Source: Clostridium nigeriense (GTDB lineage: Bacteria; Bacillota; Clostridia; Clostridiales; Clostridiaceae). From it: DNA of 64,000 nucleotides. Positions 1 through 9,394 of the stretch are shown in pieces; positions within the stretch are counted from its first letter, which is position 1; each line of letters begins with the position of its first letter. The stretch spans positions 1,378,542 to 1,442,541 of the forward strand of contig NZ_LT575472.1 in the NCBI RefSeq assembly GCF_900086595.1. Direction: 5' to 3'. The notes below the pieces were generated by a model that saw nothing but the letters and a program-made list of their open reading frames with translations, made no database searches and was not told where the DNA came from. Made by a program: the position numbers and the translations under genes.

Positions 1-561
1 TTTAATGGAGCAGGAAAAGATATAAAGGATATTATGTTTGTAGTTTGTGGTACAGGAATAGGTGGAGCTATAATTCACAATGGTGAAATACATCATGGTA
101 AAAATCTTCATGGTGGAGAGTTTGGGTATATGTTAATGGAAGAAGAATCAGGAGAGTTTTATAACTTTAGTGAAGTGGCTTCTACAATGTCTTTTGTTAG
201 AAAGGTAAGAAAATATTACAATGATGATTCCTGGGATGGAAAAAAAGTTTTTGAGGAAGCGAAAAAAGGAAATAAAATATGTGAGGAAGTAATAGATAGA
301 TTTTATTTGAATTTAGCAAAGGGAATATTTAATCTTCAATATATATATGATCCAGATATAATCCTTTTAGGTGGTGCAATTTCAGAGAGAGAAGACTTTG
401 TTAGTGAAATTAACAACAGGTTGGATTACTTATTAGGTAAAATAAAAATTGCTAAGGTAAAACCTAATATAGCAACATGTACACATAAAAAAGATGCAAA
501 TTTAATTGGAGCTTTAGCAAACTTTTTAGGAGAACATGGTAGTTCATCAATAGAAAATTAA
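1..561 (+). CDS. ROK family sugar kinase, C-terminal part (5' end outside window)
   Basis: The reading frame is open from the first base, so this is the C-terminal part of a longer gene; the first ATG in view (position 34) is internal. ROK proteins are sugar kinases or sugar-responsive repressors. The visible part has the ROK phosphate loop CGTGIGGAI and the late helix-strand DPDIILLGGAISE. The Cys-rich zinc motif usual in ROK kinases (CxCGxxGC) is absent: the stretch after HGGEFGY goes directly to acidic residues. The end of the gene is followed by a hairpin terminator. Whether it is a kinase or a NagC-like repressor cannot be decided without the N-terminus, where a helix-turn-helix would lie. 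A second ROK gene lies at 23239. Confidence 0.85.
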   Translation, partial: FNGAGKDIKDIMFVVCGTGIGGAIIHNGEIHHGKNLHGGEFGYMLMEEESGEFYNFSEVASTMSFVRKVRKYYNDDSWDGKKVFEEAKKGNKICEEVIDRFYLNLAKGIFNLQYIYDPDIILLGGAISEREDFVSEINNRLDYLLGKIKIAKVKPNIATCTHKKDANLIGALANFLGEHGSSSIEN

Positions 562-590
562 ATTATTAATAATATAATAATAAATTCAAA

Positions 591-629
591 AATATGTTAG
601 TATATGGAAAAATACTAACATATTTTTTA
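591..629 (+). terminator. Rho-independent terminator after the ROK gene
   Basis: A perfect 13-bp stem (591-603 with 612-624) with an 8-base loop is followed by a run of T. It ends the ROK transcript. The facing AraC gene on the other strand ends at 658, so the hairpin may serve both directions. Confidence 0.85.
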
Positions 630-657
630 TCTTTATAGATAATTGTTTAATCATTAC

Positions 658-1506
658 TTAAGATCTTACTTTATTTGGAGATATTCCATAGTACTTTTTA
701 TATAGTTTACTGAAATAATAGGGATCATTGTATCCTACCATCTTAGCAATAGTTTTTATAGAAAGTTCGCTATCTTTTAATAAGTCCTTTGCTTTAGTAA
801 GTCTAATTTGTATTAAATAATTTATAGGTGAGTCTCCCATAATTTCTTTAAATATCTTAGAAATATACACAGGGCTTAAGTACATATTTTTTGATAAGGT
901 GTACAAGGAAATATCTTGAGTATAGTTTTCATTTAGATATTTTGTTATGGTTTCAACAATAGCTTTTTTTTCACGAGATTTAAAGGAAAATTCTTGTGAG
1001 TTTAAGTTTGGAATTTCTTCATTTATTTCTCTATGAAGAAGAACAAGAACCTTCATAACAAGTGATTTAAGCATAAAGGGAGAAGTTTGTTTATGATTTT
1101 TTTGTTCTTCAACTATTTCTTCACAGGTTTTTAAAATTTCATCTTTGTAAGTATTAAGAGTTAATACATTTTTATCTCCTATATCTATAAAATCTTTTTT
1201 ATAATTATTAAATATATTAACATTAGTCAAACCAAGATGAAGTTCTCTGCAATTTGTATTTGAATTAAATAATTCTTTATGATAAATTCCAGGATTAGAA
1301 ATTAAAACTTGTCCTTTTTTTAATGTATATTCATCACCTTCAATTAAGTAATCAACAGAACCTGAAGTTACAAAAGATAGTTCAATGAAATCATCATGGC
1401 AGTGATAAGTAGTTTCAGGTACTGGTATTTCAGGAGAACAGTAACCATCTATTACAAAAAGAATTTGGGGATTATAGCTATCTATATTGGCGTATATATT
1501 ACTCAT
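658..1506 (-). CDS. AraC family transcriptional regulator with cupin sensor domain
   Basis: This 282-residue protein has an N-terminal cupin-like ligand domain (about residues 20-140, including HCHDDFIELSFV) and a C-terminal double helix-turn-helix (about 180-282, ending with YFSKLYKKYYGISP). This is the usual layout of sugar-responsive AraC regulators in Firmicutes. The start is supported by an AAGGAG site just upstream on the minus strand. It is transcribed away from the ABC exporter pair at 1734, with 227 bp between the two starts. That arrangement and an inverted repeat in the gap suggest it controls the exporter, its own gene, or both. The inducer is unknown; the cupin fold and surrounding genes suggest a sugar, which is inference. 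Confidence 0.9.
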   Translation of the reverse strand: MSNIYANIDSYNPQILFVIDGYCSPEIPVPETTYHCHDDFIELSFVTSGSVDYLIEGDEYTLKKGQVLISNPGIYHKELFNSNTNCRELHLGLTNVNIFNNYKKDFIDIGDKNVLTLNTYKDEILKTCEEIVEEQKNHKQTSPFMLKSLVMKVLVLLHREINEEIPNLNSQEFSFKSREKKAIVETITKYLNENYTQDISLYTLSKNMYLSPVYISKIFKEIMGDSPINYLIQIRLTKAKDLLKDSELSIKTIAKMVGYNDPYYFSKLYKKYYGISPNKVRS

Positions 1507-1552
1507 ATCCTAAATCTCCTTAAAAGTTTTATAATTCACTCATTTTAAATTT

Positions 1553-1625
1553 AAAATGTACTACATAAGGCAATTGTGACTTATAACGTATACATCATAA
1601 TAAGTGAAGTTAAATAGTACATTTT
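1553..1625. promoter_or_regulatory. Widely spaced inverted repeat in the AraC/ABC divergent region
   Basis: AAAATGTACTA (1553-1563) and its exact reverse complement TAGTACATTTT (1615-1625) lie 62 bp apart centre to centre, close to six helical turns. They sit between the divergent starts at 1506 and 1734. A related TACATTTTTA copy lies near 1665. Such spacing suits a dimeric AraC-type regulator that binds two sites or loops DNA. The role is inferred from position only. Confidence 0.4.
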
Positions 1626-1733
1626 TCATTAGTATAATAATATACATTTAAAGTTTAATATAATACATTTTTATTTTCAATAACTTCTTTATAATCTAAG
1701 TTAGAAATAAATAATATAAGGAGAAGTTAATTT

Positions 1734-3476
1734 ATGGACAGCTTAAAATGGATATTTAGTTATTTAAAGAAGTATAAGTACAAATACATCTTTGCATTAT
1801 TATTAGTATTATTTACATCAGCGATTAATATGATTAATCCATTTATATCAGGAAAAATAGTAGATAAGGTTTTAGGAAAAAATGAAACTAATTTATTACT
1901 TCCTCTTTTATCCATTATGATTTTTATTGTTGTATTTAAAGGAATTATAGCATATATTTTTCAAATGATATTAGAAAAAATATCTCAGGATGTATTATTT
2001 AAAATCAGAACGGATTTATATGATAAGTTAATGGAGCTTGATGTTAACTTTTATAGTAAAGTCAGAACTGGAGATTTAATGGCTAGAATGACAGGGGATA
2101 CAGATGCCATAAGACATTTTATTGCCTGGGTTGTATATAATATTATTTCATGTATTACAACATTTTTATTTGCCATTATATCAATGATGTATGTTAATTC
2201 TACTTTAACTATATTTATGTTACTTGTATCTCCTATGATTGGATTTTTAACATTTAAAATGAGTAATGAAATTTCACCTACTTTTCATAATATTAGAGAA
2301 GCTTATTCAAGGTTAAATTCATTAGTTCAAGAAAATATAAGTGGTAATAGAGTAGTTAGGGCCTTTAGTAGAGAAAATTTTGAAGTAGATAAGTTTAATA
2401 AGGAAAATAAAAATTATAGAGATAGAAACTTAGATACAATAAGAGTTACAAGAAAGTATATTCCTAAGTTAGAGTTCTTATCAAATAGTTTAACTATAGT
2501 TATGGTTTTAGTTGGAGGAATATTAGTAATTATAAATAAAATAACCTTTGGAGAACTTGTTATTTTTAATAGTTTACTTTGGGCTTTAAATAATCCTATG
2601 AGGATGTGTGGATATTTAATTAATGATACTCAAAGGTTTATAGCATCTTCAGAGAAGATAATAGAGCTTTTAAACACAGAAAGTAATATAAAAAATAATG
2701 TGGATACAGTTAAGGTTAAAAAGTTTAAAGGAAATATTGAATTTAAAAATGTGAGTTTAGATTTAGATGGAAGAAGAGTTATAAACAATGTTTCATTTAC
2801 TGTAAGGGCTGGAGAAACTATAGGATTAGTTGGTCATACGGGTTCTGGAAAATCATTAATAATAAATTTATTATCAAGATTTTACGATGCAACAGAAGGT
2901 GAAATTTATATTGATGGAGTAAATATAAAGGAAATTGAATTAGATGTATTAAGAAGAAATATAGCAACTGCTATGCAAGACATATTCTTATTTTCAGATA
3001 CAATTAAGGATAATATAGCTTATGGAAATCCAAAAGCAAATATTAATGAAATAAAAGAAATAGCTAAAAAAGCACAGGCTCATGGATTTATAAAAAGGCT
3101 TGAAGATGGGTATGAAACTATTGTAGGGGAAAGAGGTGTAGGCCTTTCAGGAGGACAAAAACAAAGAGTTTCGTTAGCAAGAGCTATGATGAAAGATTCA
3201 TCAATATTTGTTTTGGATGATGTAACTTCGGCTGTAGATATGGAAACAGAGAAAAAAATACAATATGAACTTAAGAATATGGAAGAAAAGAAAACAACTT
3301 TTATAATAGCTCACAGAATTTCATCTTTAAAGCAAGCTGATTTAATTTTAGTATTAGACAATGGAAAAATAGTTGAAAGAGGAAATCACAAAGACCTTAT
3401 TAAAAAAGGTGGTTACTATTCTAGTATTTTTTATACTCAATATGGAAATTTAGATTTAAGAGCGGAGGGAGTATAA
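1734..3476 (+). CDS. ABC exporter half-transporter, subunit A (degenerate catalytic site)
   Basis: This 580-residue type IV ABC exporter half has six membrane helices (about residues 1-310) fused to an ATPase domain (about 335-575). The Walker A motif GHTGSGKS lies near 367, the signature LSGGQ is intact at 471-475 and the switch histidine is in IIAHRISS. In Walker B the usual catalytic glutamate is aspartate: the motif reads VLDDVTSAVD with D495-D496. The partner gene starts 2 bases after the stop and carries the matching altered signature, so the two should form a heterodimer with one weak ATP site. The substrate is unknown; such pairs export drugs, lipids or peptides. It may be controlled by the divergent AraC regulator. 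Confidence 0.93.
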   Translation: MDSLKWIFSYLKKYKYKYIFALLLVLFTSAINMINPFISGKIVDKVLGKNETNLLLPLLSIMIFIVVFKGIIAYIFQMILEKISQDVLFKIRTDLYDKLMELDVNFYSKVRTGDLMARMTGDTDAIRHFIAWVVYNIISCITTFLFAIISMMYVNSTLTIFMLLVSPMIGFLTFKMSNEISPTFHNIREAYSRLNSLVQENISGNRVVRAFSRENFEVDKFNKENKNYRDRNLDTIRVTRKYIPKLEFLSNSLTIVMVLVGGILVIINKITFGELVIFNSLLWALNNPMRMCGYLINDTQRFIASSEKIIELLNTESNIKNNVDTVKVKKFKGNIEFKNVSLDLDGRRVINNVSFTVRAGETIGLVGHTGSGKSLIINLLSRFYDATEGEIYIDGVNIKEIELDVLRRNIATAMQDIFLFSDTIKDNIAYGNPKANINEIKEIAKKAQAHGFIKRLEDGYETIVGERGVGLSGGQKQRVSLARAMMKDSSIFVLDDVTSAVDMETEKKIQYELKNMEEKKTTFIIAHRISSLKQADLILVLDNGKIVERGNHKDLIKKGGYYSSIFYTQYGNLDLRAEGV

Positions 3477-3477
3477 A

Positions 3478-5247
3478 ATGGCAAGAAATAAATATAACGT
3501 AGATGAAGAATTGGAAGCTGGATTTAATTTAGGATACTTAAAAAGATTATTAAAATATATGGAGCCATATAAGGCAAAAGTATTTATTTCAGTATTTTTA
3601 ATGTTGTTATCTAGTGCAATATCTCTTATTGGGCCAGTTATTGTAAAAACAGCTTTAGATAATTATATACCTAATAAAAATATTAAAGGGTTAGTCTTGA
3701 TTTCTATAGTATATGTATTAATTTTTATAACTATTGCAAAGATTATGAAGCATAGAATGTACACTATGGGTGAGGTTGGGCAAAATATATTAGTAGATAT
3801 GAGACATGATTTATTTAAAAAGCTTCAATATGTACCTTTTAACTATTATGATTCAAGGCCACATGGAAAAATTTTAGTTAGAGTTGTTAATTATATAAAC
3901 TCACTAAGTGATATTTTATCAAATGGTTTTGTAAATTTAATTGCAGACATGGTTACCCTTATTATGACTATAGTTTTCATGTCATTTTTAAGCATAAAGC
4001 TTACACTTATAACTTTAATAGGTATTCCATTATTGCTTTTAGTAATGTTATCAATTAAAAATGCTCAAAGAAGAGCACATCAAAAGTTAAGCTCAAAACA
4101 GTCTAATTTAAATGCTTATATTCATGAAAGTATAAATGGTATAAAAGTAACCCAATCTTTTTCAAGAAAGAAAGAGAATATGGAGGTATTCAACGAACTT
4201 TCTATGGAGTGTAGTGATTCATGGATGAATGCAGTTAAACTGAACTTTTTAATCTGGCCGAGTATTGAAACTATATCGGTATTTTCTATTTCACTTATAT
4301 ATATTTTTGGAATATTAATATTTAAAGATACAGTTTCTTTAGGACTTTTAACAGCTTTCATAGCATATGTATGGATATTCTGGGCTCCAATAACTAATAT
4401 AGGTAACTTTTATAACACATTAATAAATGCTATGGCTTACTTAGAGAGAATCTTTGAAGCTATGGACGAAGAACCAGAGTATGATAAGGAAGATGCAATA
4501 GAATTAGGTGATATTAAAGGAAATGTAACTTTTAAAGATGTATGTTTCGAATATGAAAAAGACATTCTAATATTAGAAAACATCAATATGAATATAAAGG
4601 AAGGAGAAAAAATAGCTTTAGTAGGACCAACTGGAGCAGGGAAAACTACTATAGTAAACTTACTTTCTAGATTTTATAATATAAAATCAGGAGAAATTTT
4701 AATTGATGGTGTAAATATAAATGACGTAACTTTAAAATCTTTAAGAAAAGAAATAGGAGTTATGTTACAAGATCCCTTTGTTTTTTCTGGAACAATAATG
4801 GATAATATACGATATGGAAAGTTAGATGCAAGTGATGAAGAAGTTATTGAGGCAGCTAAAATAGTTAAAGCAGATGATTTTATAAGAGAATTTAAAGATG
4901 GATACAACACATACTTAAATGAACAAGGAAATGGACTTTCTGTAGGACAAAAGCAACTTATATCCTTTGCAAGAGTTTTATTATCAAATCCAAAGATTTT
5001 AATTTTAGATGAAGCAACTTCAAGTATAGATACAGAAACAGAAGCATTACTTCAAGAAGGAATAGAGGAATTATTAAAAGGAAGAACCTCCTTTGTTATA
5101 GCTCATAGACTTTCTACCATAGTTAATTCAGATAAGATAATGTTTATAGGAAATAAAAATATATTAGAAGAGGGCACTCATGAAGAATTGATTAAAGAGA
5201 AGGGACTTTATTATAACTTATATAAATCTCAATATATTGAAATTTAA
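3478..5247 (+). CDS. ABC exporter half-transporter, subunit B (altered signature motif)
   Basis: This 589-residue half-transporter has a membrane domain (about 20-330) and an ATPase domain (about 345-585). Walker A is GPTGAGKTT, Walker B keeps the catalytic glutamate (LDEATSSID, E512), and the switch histidine is in VIAHRLST. The signature motif is LSVGQ (487-491) instead of LSGGQ. In heterodimeric exporters this signature faces the Walker A/B of the partner, which here has the LDD substitution, so both changes fall in the same ATP site. Translation is almost coupled to the upstream gene. The two genes form an operon ended by the hairpin at 5296. The substrate cannot be read from the sequence. 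Confidence 0.93.
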   Translation: MARNKYNVDEELEAGFNLGYLKRLLKYMEPYKAKVFISVFLMLLSSAISLIGPVIVKTALDNYIPNKNIKGLVLISIVYVLIFITIAKIMKHRMYTMGEVGQNILVDMRHDLFKKLQYVPFNYYDSRPHGKILVRVVNYINSLSDILSNGFVNLIADMVTLIMTIVFMSFLSIKLTLITLIGIPLLLLVMLSIKNAQRRAHQKLSSKQSNLNAYIHESINGIKVTQSFSRKKENMEVFNELSMECSDSWMNAVKLNFLIWPSIETISVFSISLIYIFGILIFKDTVSLGLLTAFIAYVWIFWAPITNIGNFYNTLINAMAYLERIFEAMDEEPEYDKEDAIELGDIKGNVTFKDVCFEYEKDILILENINMNIKEGEKIALVGPTGAGKTTIVNLLSRFYNIKSGEILIDGVNINDVTLKSLRKEIGVMLQDPFVFSGTIMDNIRYGKLDASDEEVIEAAKIVKADDFIREFKDGYNTYLNEQGNGLSVGQKQLISFARVLLSNPKILILDEATSSIDTETEALLQEGIEELLKGRTSFVIAHRLSTIVNSDKIMFIGNKNILEEGTHEELIKEKGLYYNLYKSQYIEI

Positions 5248-5295
5248 TAGATAAATGATAACTTTAAAAATAGTTAAGAATAATTAAATTAAGAA

Positions 5296-5323
5296 AAGGA
5301 GCTGCTTTATAACACAGCTCCTT
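5296..5323. terminator. Bidirectional terminator between ABC exporter and GH125 genes
   Basis: A perfect 9-bp stem (5296-5304 with 5315-5323), with a 10-base loop, lies between the convergent stops. A T-rich tail follows on each strand, so it can stop transcripts from both sides. Confidence 0.8.
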
Positions 5324-5327
5324 AATA

Positions 5328-6626
5328 TTATTTTTTAAGAATTTTTTTATATATAAAATCAGCAAATAGAGAATTGGACCATGCAAACCAGTCTCTTGTG
5401 AACTTTTTCGAATCATCACAATGGAAACCTTCATGCATGTAATTTGTATTACCATCGCATTTTATCAAAGTTTCAATTAGAGATTTAATTTCTTCCTCAT
5501 TATTAGAAGTCAAACCTTGCATTGAAAGAGCTATATGCCAGATATATTGATCTGGAGTATGAGGACTTCCAATACCAGAAGCTACTTTACCTTCATAGTA
5601 ATAAGGATTATTTTTACTCAAAATGAACTTTCTAGTGTTTTGATAAATTTCATCATCAATTGGTTTATATTCAATATAAGGAATAGATAAAAGACTAGGA
5701 ACATTAGCATCATCCATAAAATTATAATTTCCAAGTCCATCTGTTTCATAAGCATAGATTTTGCCAAAATCTTTATTTTCAATTATGCCGAACTTTTCAA
5801 TTCCTTTTTCTATTTGAGTTCTTAAATTTTTAGACTTTAAAACTAGTTCTGAATCTTTATAAATAACTTCTGCAATTTCTTCAACATACTTTAATACTAC
5901 TGATGCAAACATATTTGAAGGTATTAAGTACCCATATTTACAAGCATCATCACTAGGTCTAAAACCTGACCATGTCATACCAGTATATGAAACTGGATTT
6001 CCAAGTCCGTTATTGCATAAGGTATCACTTGGAGCACAGTTTAATCTTTGAAAGGAATAATCTGATTTTTCAAAGTGATATTGTTCTGTTTGCCATAAGT
6101 CTATTATTGTATTAAAAACAGTTTTTATATCTTCGTTAAAGAAACTTGAATCATTAGATTTTTTCCAATATTTATATATTAATCTTATAGGAAAGCAAAG
6201 TGAATCAATTTCATATTTTCTTTCCCAAACCCAAGGGCTATCTTTAGTTATATCATTGTCCCACTTTTTGCCGTTAGCTTCTTTATTAAAGGCATTAGCA
6301 TATGGATCAATCATAATACATTTCATTTGTCTATTAATAAGTCCAACAAATAAATCCTTTAATACAGGATATTCATTTATAAAAGGTAAGTAATGTTCTA
6401 CTTGAGATGTTGAATCTCTAAGCCACATTGCAGGTATATCTCCTGTTATTACAAAGGTATCTTTTTCTTCTTCATTATAAATAACTGTAGTATCAATTGT
6501 ATCTATAAAGCAATTATAAAATAATTTTCTAAGCTTCTCATCTTCAATTGATTTTGATAAATTCAAACCAATGTTTTTTATTACATCATTAAAAAGGACT
6601 AGTTTTTCGTTAGTGTTGTTTTCCAT
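5328..6626 (-). CDS. GH125 exo-alpha-1,6-mannosidase
   Basis: This 432-residue protein matches GH125, an inverting family that removes terminal alpha-1,6-linked mannose. The hallmark [15 protein letters not shown] is near residue 70. The region [14 protein letters not shown] holds the likely catalytic acid Asp, and MHEGFHCDD near the C-terminus holds the likely base Glu. There is no signal peptide, so it acts in the cytosol on imported oligosaccharides. The start has a clear GGAGG site. It is transcribed with the YesL-like gene upstream and divergently from the YesM/YesN, permease and GH38 genes. GH125 beside GH38 is known from streptococcal and clostridial loci that dismantle high-mannose N-glycans, which supports that role here. 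Confidence 0.92.
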   Translation of the reverse strand: MENNTNEKLVLFNDVIKNIGLNLSKSIEDEKLRKLFYNCFIDTIDTTVIYNEEEKDTFVITGDIPAMWLRDSTSQVEHYLPFINEYPVLKDLFVGLINRQMKCIMIDPYANAFNKEANGKKWDNDITKDSPWVWERKYEIDSLCFPIRLIYKYWKKSNDSSFFNEDIKTVFNTIIDLWQTEQYHFEKSDYSFQRLNCAPSDTLCNNGLGNPVSYTGMTWSGFRPSDDACKYGYLIPSNMFASVVLKYVEEIAEVIYKDSELVLKSKNLRTQIEKGIEKFGIIENKDFGKIYAYETDGLGNYNFMDDANVPSLLSIPYIEYKPIDDEIYQNTRKFILSKNNPYYYEGKVASGIGSPHTPDQYIWHIALSMQGLTSNNEEEIKSLIETLIKCDGNTNYMHEGFHCDDSKKFTRDWFAWSNSLFADFIYKKILKK

Positions 6627-6664
6627 TAAGTTTCCTCCTAAAAATAAAAATATACAAGAAGTTT

Positions 6665-6683
6665 ACATCTACATTGTAGATGT
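6665..6683. promoter_or_regulatory. Operator-like palindrome upstream of GH125
   Basis: Two perfect 9-bp arms, ACATCTACA and TGTAGATGT, are separated by one base. The site lies about 40 bases upstream of the GH125 start and about 90 bases after the YesL-like stop. A one-base loop does not suit an RNA hairpin, so a protein operator is more likely. No second copy was noticed in this window. Confidence 0.4.
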
Positions 6684-6773
6684 TTTCAGCAAATAATAAA
6701 GTATATAAAGGTATATTTCTATAAAAAATTCTATCTTTTAAGAGTTTGTACAATATAAAACTTTTAAAATAAG

Positions 6774-7463
6774 TTAAGCTATATTTTGTTCTTTTGATAA
6801 GTCTTCAAGTTCCGTTAATAATGACTTATTAATAAACATCAATGAGAAAGATAATAAACTAGAAATAAAAAGTATTGTTGTTCCAGGTGTTATCTCAAAT
6901 AATATAAGCATAATCACAAATAATAATAAGTTTGTTATTGATAGTATAGGTCTTGTAAAACATAGAATAAAAGAAGTTCTTAATAAATCAATACTCTTCA
7001 TTTTAAACTTACTAAGAAGTATAAATATAAATGGAGTAACAGCAATTAAAATAGTAGTTATTCCATAAAATATACAAACTAAAATAAGGTTATATTTAAT
7101 TGTTGAAAAAAATCGAATATTAAAATAAAGTGTCAAAAATATAATAACTTCAAAGAACCAAATAATAAATCCTTGCTTAAAATTTAGTTTAAATCCATTT
7201 GTAAAATCTTTTATAATATTTAAGTCTTTATTTACTATTATTTTATTCATACAATAAAGAAGGATAGTAAGGCTTGGCATTGTTGGAAGTAAACAAATTA
7301 AAAATAAAGGAAAATAGTTAAATAAATTACTGATACCAATAAATAAAATGAAAAGTAATATAGGAATATTGAAGAGCATAAAGATTAAATTTAATAGAAA
7401 AAACCAAAATACATAGTTAAATGCATCGAAGATCTTTTCAAAGTTAAAAAAATTATTAAACAT
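6774..7463 (-). CDS. YesL-like (DUF624) membrane protein
   Basis: This 229-residue protein has about six hydrophobic segments and an N-terminal region (MFNNFFNFEKIFDAFNYVFW) typical of the YesL/DUF624 family. YesL-like genes sit beside YesM/YesN two-component systems and LplB/YtcP-type sugar permeases in Firmicutes, and the same neighbours are found here. The biochemical function of the family is not established; an accessory role in sensing or transport is assumed from context. A GGAGGG site precedes the start. It is divergent from the sensor kinase and upstream of GH125 on the same strand. Confidence 0.8.
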   Translation of the reverse strand: MFNNFFNFEKIFDAFNYVFWFFLLNLIFMLFNIPILLFILFIGISNLFNYFPLFLICLLPTMPSLTILLYCMNKIIVNKDLNIIKDFTNGFKLNFKQGFIIWFFEVIIFLTLYFNIRFFSTIKYNLILVCIFYGITTILIAVTPFIFILLSKFKMKSIDLLRTSFILCFTRPILSITNLLLFVIMLILFEITPGTTILFISSLLSFSLMFINKSLLTELEDLSKEQNIA

Positions 7464-7483
7464 AAAAAACCCTCCGTAAATGT

Positions 7484-7499
7484 TTACTTGTATAAGTAA
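7484..7499. promoter_or_regulatory. Short inverted repeat in the YesL/YesM divergent region
   Basis: TTACTT and AAGTAA arms flank a 4-base centre, about 20 bases upstream of the YesL-like start on the minus strand. It is a possible binding site for the YesN-type regulator or another repressor. The evidence is symmetry and position only. Confidence 0.25.
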
Positions 7500-7660
7500 G
7501 TATAATTTATTAAATTAATAAATTCAATTTTTAATGTATAAATTGCATTAATATATAGAAAAAGTTCACTAAAAATATAAATTAGCACTTATGAAAAGCT
7601 TTTACTATGGAATTTAATATGATTAAATATACTTATAGAAGTTTTGAAAGGATAAATACA

Positions 7661-9391
7661 ATGGAGATAAAAAAATCAACAATATACAAAAGATTATTTG
7701 CAACATATATGTTAGTTACTATTTTTTTAATAGGAACACTAGATTTTTATTTTATTAATAGATTCTTCAAAAATAATGTAGAAAGAAATACCTACATTAA
7801 TGAAAAGGTTGTATATGATGTTAATGATGAGATAAATAAAATAAGTAATTCAAGTAATAGTATAATTGAAAATATGTATAGTGATATTAGTGTACTGGAA
7901 GATATATTACTTTTTATGAGTACTGATAGTGTTTCTTATTTAAAGAATAAATTAGATAAATTTTCAGATAGTAGTAGCTATTATTATAATGGAATAGAGA
8001 GATTTGTATGGCTATCATTTGGATTAAATGATAGTTTGGAGGAAATATCATTTATTAGTTATGATAGAAATGAAATAAATTCTTTTAATAGAAAAAATCA
8101 AATTAAAACTAAAAAAACAGATCCAAAAGATCTTTTGGTTGAGGGAAACTTTAATAATATTTTTACAGATAAAAATACAATAGAATTTGTTAGAGAAATT
8201 AGAAACCCTATTAATTTAAAAGGTCAAGGTGTAATAGTACTTAAGTATAATCTAAACCATATAAAAGATGTATTTAAGAAATATGAAAATAAGTATGAAA
8301 TAATTATATTAAATAATGATGGATACATTGTTCATAGTTCAAACAAAGAATATGAATATGAAAAATATAAATATTATAATGAAATAGTGAATAGTGATAA
8401 AGAAGCAAAATTAGATAAAGGATATTATATAAATAAAACAACTAATCCCCTAGGGATAACTTCAGTAGCTAAGATAGCAAAAAGAGAAGTTAATAAAGTT
8501 CCAATTGGGTTGATAAACTCTATAGTATTTGTAGATGCTTTAGTATTAATTATATCTTTATCTATAATATATATAAAATTAAAGTTTTTAAGTGATAGGA
8601 CCGATAAAATATTAGTGGCAATGGAAGAAGTTAAAAATGGTAACTTAGAAGTGGAAATTCCTATTACTTCAGATAATGATGAGATTAATTATATATCTGA
8701 GAATTTTAATAAAATGTGTAAGGATTTAAATGAATATATTAAAAAAATATATTTATCCCAAATTGAACAGAAAAAGGCTGAAATGACGGCACTTCAAAAT
8801 CAGATAAATCCACATTTTTTATATAATACATTAGAATCTATAAGAATGAAGGCTATATGCAATGGTGATAAAGAAGTAGGTAAGATGTTATATACTCTTT
8901 CATTCTTGTTTAGAAAGCAAGTAAAGGATAGTAATATAATAACTTTAAAGGATGAATTGAATTATTGTAGTAAATATATCGAAATATTTAAATTTAGATA
9001 CTATGATAGTTTTAACTTTGAAATAAATTGTCCAAAAGAATTAGAAAACTATAAGATAATAAAATTTACAATACAACCCTTAATTGAAAATTATTTTGTT
9101 CATGGAATAAGACTTGAGGATTGTGATAACTTATTAAAAATACAAGTAGCGAAGGAAGAAAATGATATTTTTATAAAAATAATTGATAATGGTAAAGGTA
9201 TTACAAAAACAGCTTTAGAAATTATAAACTATAAATTACTTCAAAGAGAACAATTAGGAAGTTCAATTGGTATATCTAATGTTAATGAAAGATTAATAAA
9301 TGAATACGGTGAAGGTTATGGTGTAAGATTAGAAGCAAATGAAGATAGAGGTATTACTTTGATTGTAAAGATATCATGTAAAGAGGTGTAG
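7661..9391 (+). CDS. YesM-type sensor histidine kinase
   Basis: A start at 7661 is preferred over an in-frame ATG at 7607 because GAAAGGAT lies 8 bases upstream of it; the protein is then 576 residues. It has a first membrane helix (about 12-32), a large extracytoplasmic sensor region, a second helix (about 280-302), a HAMP linker, and a His_kinase domain with QNQINPHFLYNTLE carrying the phosphorylated histidine. The ATP-binding domain has IIDNGKGI and SSIGISNVNERL. This is the LytS/YesM class of kinase paired with AraC-type response regulators. It lies 3 bases upstream of its regulator gene. The signal is probably an extracellular oligosaccharide, inferred from the mannosidase and permease neighbours. 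Confidence 0.92.
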   Translation: MEIKKSTIYKRLFATYMLVTIFLIGTLDFYFINRFFKNNVERNTYINEKVVYDVNDEINKISNSSNSIIENMYSDISVLEDILLFMSTDSVSYLKNKLDKFSDSSSYYYNGIERFVWLSFGLNDSLEEISFISYDRNEINSFNRKNQIKTKKTDPKDLLVEGNFNNIFTDKNTIEFVREIRNPINLKGQGVIVLKYNLNHIKDVFKKYENKYEIIILNNDGYIVHSSNKEYEYEKYKYYNEIVNSDKEAKLDKGYYINKTTNPLGITSVAKIAKREVNKVPIGLINSIVFVDALVLIISLSIIYIKLKFLSDRTDKILVAMEEVKNGNLEVEIPITSDNDEINYISENFNKMCKDLNEYIKKIYLSQIEQKKAEMTALQNQINPHFLYNTLESIRMKAICNGDKEVGKMLYTLSFLFRKQVKDSNIITLKDELNYCSKYIEIFKFRYYDSFNFEINCPKELENYKIIKFTIQPLIENYFVHGIRLEDCDNLLKIQVAKEENDIFIKIIDNGKGITKTALEIINYKLLQREQLGSSIGISNVNERLINEYGEGYGVRLEANEDRGITLIVKISCKEV

Positions 9392-9394
9392 AGA

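Noticed and set aside
7607..7660. Longer N-terminus of the YesM-type kinase
   Set aside because: The ATG at 7607 lacks a ribosome site, while the ATG at 7661 has GAAAGGAT at normal spacing and places the membrane helix near the start.
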